From a bacterium (GTDB taxonomy: Bacteria > Armatimonadota > JACIXR01), in the NCBI GenBank assembly GCA_014360465.1, contig JACIXQ010000017.1:1-37759 (forward strand): a stretch of DNA of 37,759 bases, given 5' to 3'. A program made the position numbers and the translations under genes. The notes below the pieces were generated by a model. That model was not told the origin of the DNA, did no database searches, and saw only the letters and a list, made by a program, of their open reading frames with translations. This document shows positions 36,592 through 37,759 of this stretch, in pieces (positions within the stretch are counted from its first letter, which is position 1; each line of letters opens with the position of its first letter).

Positions 36592-37581
36592 GTGCCGTTA
36601 GTTGATGAAAGGGAACTCCTCTTGCCCGCTCTTAAGGAGAGAAGAGCGGTGGGCGCCTTCAACGCCAACAATATGGAGATGATTCAAGCATTCGTTTGGG
36701 CCGCCGAGGAAATGACCGAGGAACTTGGCAAACCTGTTGACCTCATTATCCAGCTCAGCCCGGGGGCAAGCAAATACGCTGGTTGGGCATTGGGAGCAGG
36801 AATGGTGAAGATAGTGGCACAGGAAACGAACATCCGCATTGCACTCAACCTGGACCACGCCACTAAGCTTGAAGAGATAGAGAAAGCCCTTGAGAATAAC
36901 TTCACTGCCGTCCTTTTCGATGGTTCATCCCTTCCCCTTGAAGAAAACATAGAGCTTACCCGCAAGGTAGTGGAGATGTGCCACCCTCGTGGCGTTCCCG
37001 TGGAAGCGGAGCTCGGCAAGATACCCAAAATAGAGGATTACTTCAGCAAGGACGAAATCGCTCACCTTCGCTCCCTTCCCGCAAAGGAAGCGGTCAAAAT
37101 CATCAGGGAACGTGCTGGCAAATCTGTTGAGGAATTAATGGCGAAGCCCGAGGATGTTGAGATGTTCGTTGAGAAGACGGGTTGCGATTTCCTCGCCGCT
37201 GCCTTTGGGAGCATCCATGGCATCTGGGACGATATCTGGCCCGTGAGAGTTGACCGATTGGTTGAAATACAGAAAAGAACTCCTCTCCCACTCGTCTCCC
37301 ACGGCTCCTCCGGCATCCTGATGACCCCGAAGGATGTTGAAGAGAAAGGAATAGAGTTGATGGAAGGCGAGGGCACGCTTTTGGACGCCATTCAAACGGG
37401 AGGGGTTACTAAGGTCAATGTGGCTACTATCCTTTCCGTATCCTTTATTCAGGGCTTCATAGATGCCTACAATGCTAACCCAAGCGAGAAGGACTTCCGC
37501 AACTTGGGCAAAGTGGCAAGGGATAGAGTTAAGGAAAAGGTTAAGGAATATATGCGGCTTTTCGCTGGCGCGATTTCTTAG
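36592..37581 (+). CDS. Class II fructose-bisphosphate aldolase family protein (divergent)
   Basis: 329 aa, GTG start; ALNLDHATKLEEIEKAL, PVEAELGKI, FGSIHGIWDD, PLVSHGSSGILM, GVTKVNVAT. Confidence 0.88.
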   Translation: MPLVDERELLLPALKERRAVGAFNANNMEMIQAFVWAAEEMTEELGKPVDLIIQLSPGASKYAGWALGAGMVKIVAQETNIRIALNLDHATKLEEIEKALENNFTAVLFDGSSLPLEENIELTRKVVEMCHPRGVPVEAELGKIPKIEDYFSKDEIAHLRSLPAKEAVKIIRERAGKSVEELMAKPEDVEMFVEKTGCDFLAAAFGSIHGIWDDIWPVRVDRLVEIQKRTPLPLVSHGSSGILMTPKDVEEKGIELMEGEGTLLDAIQTGGVTKVNVATILSVSFIQGFIDAYNANPSEKDFRNLGKVARDRVKEKVKEYMRLFAGAIS

Positions 37582-37611
37582 CCAATGGAATAAGAGATTG
37601 ATGTGAACTTT

Positions 37612-37646
37612 AGGGCGGGCGTCCCTTGGGACGCCCGCCCTTTCTT
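37612..37646 (+). terminator. Rho-independent terminator downstream of the aldolase gene, possibly bidirectional
   Basis: AGGGCGGGCGTCCC-TT-GGGACGCCCGCCCT perfect palindrome followed by TTCTT. Confidence 0.88.
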
Positions 37647-37759
37647 ACGGAGCTTGCAACGGTAAACCGAAGTTCTCGTAAGCGAAATTATCTACAGGAC
37701 GTCCAAACAACACCTTCACATGTCCATCTACATAGAGAACGGGCAGTATGAACTTATGC
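37645..37759 (-). CDS. C-terminus of an H-X9-DG prepilin-like protein (partial, N-terminus off the window)
   Basis: Minus frame HKFILPVLYVDGHVKVLFGRPVDNFAYENFGLPLQAP*; H, exactly nine residues, then DG. Confidence 0.75.
   Translation of the reverse strand, partial: HKFILPVLYVDGHVKVLFGRPVDNFAYENFGLPLQAP

Overview
The window reads as ordinary bacterial chromosome for about 27 kb, then a more disturbed stretch, then tRNAs and an aldolase. The lineage looks diderm and possibly thermophilic; this is inferred from gene content only.

Minus strand, about 1-20.3 kb:
- A glycosyltransferase cluster (two GT9 and four GT4) and a methyltransferase.
- ptsI/ptsH, a SpoIID-like protein, a Gfo/Idh/MocA oxidoreductase, gatB, an RluD-type synthase, lgt, lspA, ileS, an RmlD-like reductase and a PfkB kinase.

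About 20.4-27.0 kb (plus strand except the MIP18/rpsF pair):
- An hldD-like epimerase, a CBM9-like protein, a membrane protein, a MIP18/DUF59 protein, rpsF, a sulfatase-fold protein, cinA and thpR.

About 27.2-36 kb, plus strand:
- A small ORF, two paralogous exported TPR proteins, a radical SAM/SPASM remnant and a three-gene ABC-2 exporter.
- At least four, probably five, reading frames here look broken: a G7 frameshift, a CAA->TAA nonsense codon, an internally deleted radical SAM gene, a frameshifted permease C-terminus, and probably a frameshifted small ORF.

End of window:
- A Pro-Gly-Arg-His tRNA operon behind a near-consensus promoter, a divergent class II aldolase, a strong terminator, and the C-terminus of an H-X9-DG prepilin-like protein.

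The most interesting items are the paired, independently disrupted TPR paralogs with a shared C-terminal domain, the clustering of gene breaks, the predicted leaderless divergent pfkB/hldD promoters, the 'sulfatase' with Thr at the formylglycine position, and a possible alternative-pairing leader on rpsF. I found no CRISPR array, and no complete novel system can be proven from the sequence alone.
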